A stretch of DNA of 64,000 bases from Oscillospiraceae bacterium (GTDB lineage: Bacteria > Bacillota > Clostridia > Oscillospirales > Ruminococcaceae): assembly GCA_017427265.1 (NCBI GenBank), contig JAFRTG010000032.1, forward strand, positions 62,001-126,000, read 5' to 3'. Positions 63,839 to 64,000 of the stretch are shown piece after piece. Each line of letters starts with the position of its first letter. Positions within the stretch are counted from its first letter, which is position 1. Below the pieces are notes generated by a model. The model was not told where the DNA came from. It searched no databases and worked only from the letters and a program-made list of their open reading frames with translations. The translations under genes and the position numbers were made by a program.

Positions 63839-64000
63839 ATGAGAGGCTTCAGAACTGTTTTAGAACATCCGGTTCATGCAATCATTGCTTTCGCAGCAGT
63901 CGGACTGGTTTACTGGCTCCTGCCGAAACTGAAGCCGGACTGGAGCCGGAAAACAATCCGGTTTGCAGCACTGATTATCGGCGTGCTGATGCTGATTCTG
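63839..64000 (+). CDS. N-terminal part of a membrane protein (cut by the window end)
   Basis: An open frame from ATG at 63839 with 54 codons and no stop before the window ends. It encodes MRGFRTVLEHPVHAIIAFAA, a first membrane helix, a short basic loop and the start of a second helix (FAALIIGVLMLIL). No strong ribosome binding site is seen; it may be translated with the aconitase gene that ends 16 bases earlier. Family unknown. Confidence 0.55.
   Translation, partial: MRGFRTVLEHPVHAIIAFAAVGLVYWLLPKLKPDWSRKTIRFAALIIGVLMLIL

Overview
The window looks like a piece of a gut or rumen Firmicute chromosome, most likely a Ruminococcus-type member of the Oscillospiraceae. The evidence is three secreted proteins ending in type I dockerin repeats, two of them GH16-type enzymes, a zinc-type S14, sigma-A-like promoters with 17-base spacers, strong AGGAGG ribosome binding sites, and indolepyruvate ferredoxin oxidoreductase. 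No tRNA, rRNA, IS element or CRISPR array was seen.

Region 1 (57-20123, all minus strand) is the most unusual part. About 18 tightly packed genes form one operon read from right to left. In order of transcription they are: an SLC13-type permease, a short-chain dehydrogenase, a thioesterase with a Cys nucleophile, a type II thioesterase, a KAS III-like enzyme with Gln in place of the catalytic His, an AMP-forming ligase, a carrier protein, a DhbE/EntE-like aryl-AMP ligase, a stand-alone cyclization domain, a carrier protein, an NRPS (Cy-A-PCP plus a carrier domain lacking its Ser), a class II aminoacyl-tRNA-synthetase-like amino acid:carrier-protein ligase, a PP-loop (SGGKDS) enzyme, another carrier protein, a GNAT acetyltransferase, two half-ABC transporters of the YbtP/YbtQ kind and a Trep_Strep/MptD membrane protein. 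The parts suggest an azoline-containing nonribosomal product, possibly a metal chelator. One of its building blocks would be loaded by a synthetase-like enzyme instead of an A domain. I do not recognise this combination. A promoter and two copies of a 16-bp operator-like dyad lie upstream (20158-20365).

Region 2 (20622-39225) is mixed accessory and metabolic DNA. It holds a dockerin/LRR protein, an iorA-iorB-paaK set for arylpyruvate oxidation, an ADP-ribosylglycohydrolase, a sortase-anchored metallophosphoesterase, a macrodomain protein with an HTH-like tail, an unrecognised small protein, a YdcF-family protein, two tail-to-tail paralogous GH16-propeller-dockerin proteins (one without the catalytic residues), a U32-like protein and an M23/G5/LysM peptidase.

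Region 3 (39428-55752, minus) is the S10-spc-alpha operon from rpsJ to rplQ, 32 genes in the usual order, including a KOW protein between map and infA. Its long leader carries an attenuator-like terminator, and several intergenic gaps carry hairpins.

Region 4 (55826-64000) holds a WG-repeat-type lipoprotein, the rpsO-pnp operon with a hairpin between the two genes, a second lipoprotein, a short-form aconitase and the start of a membrane protein cut by the window end.
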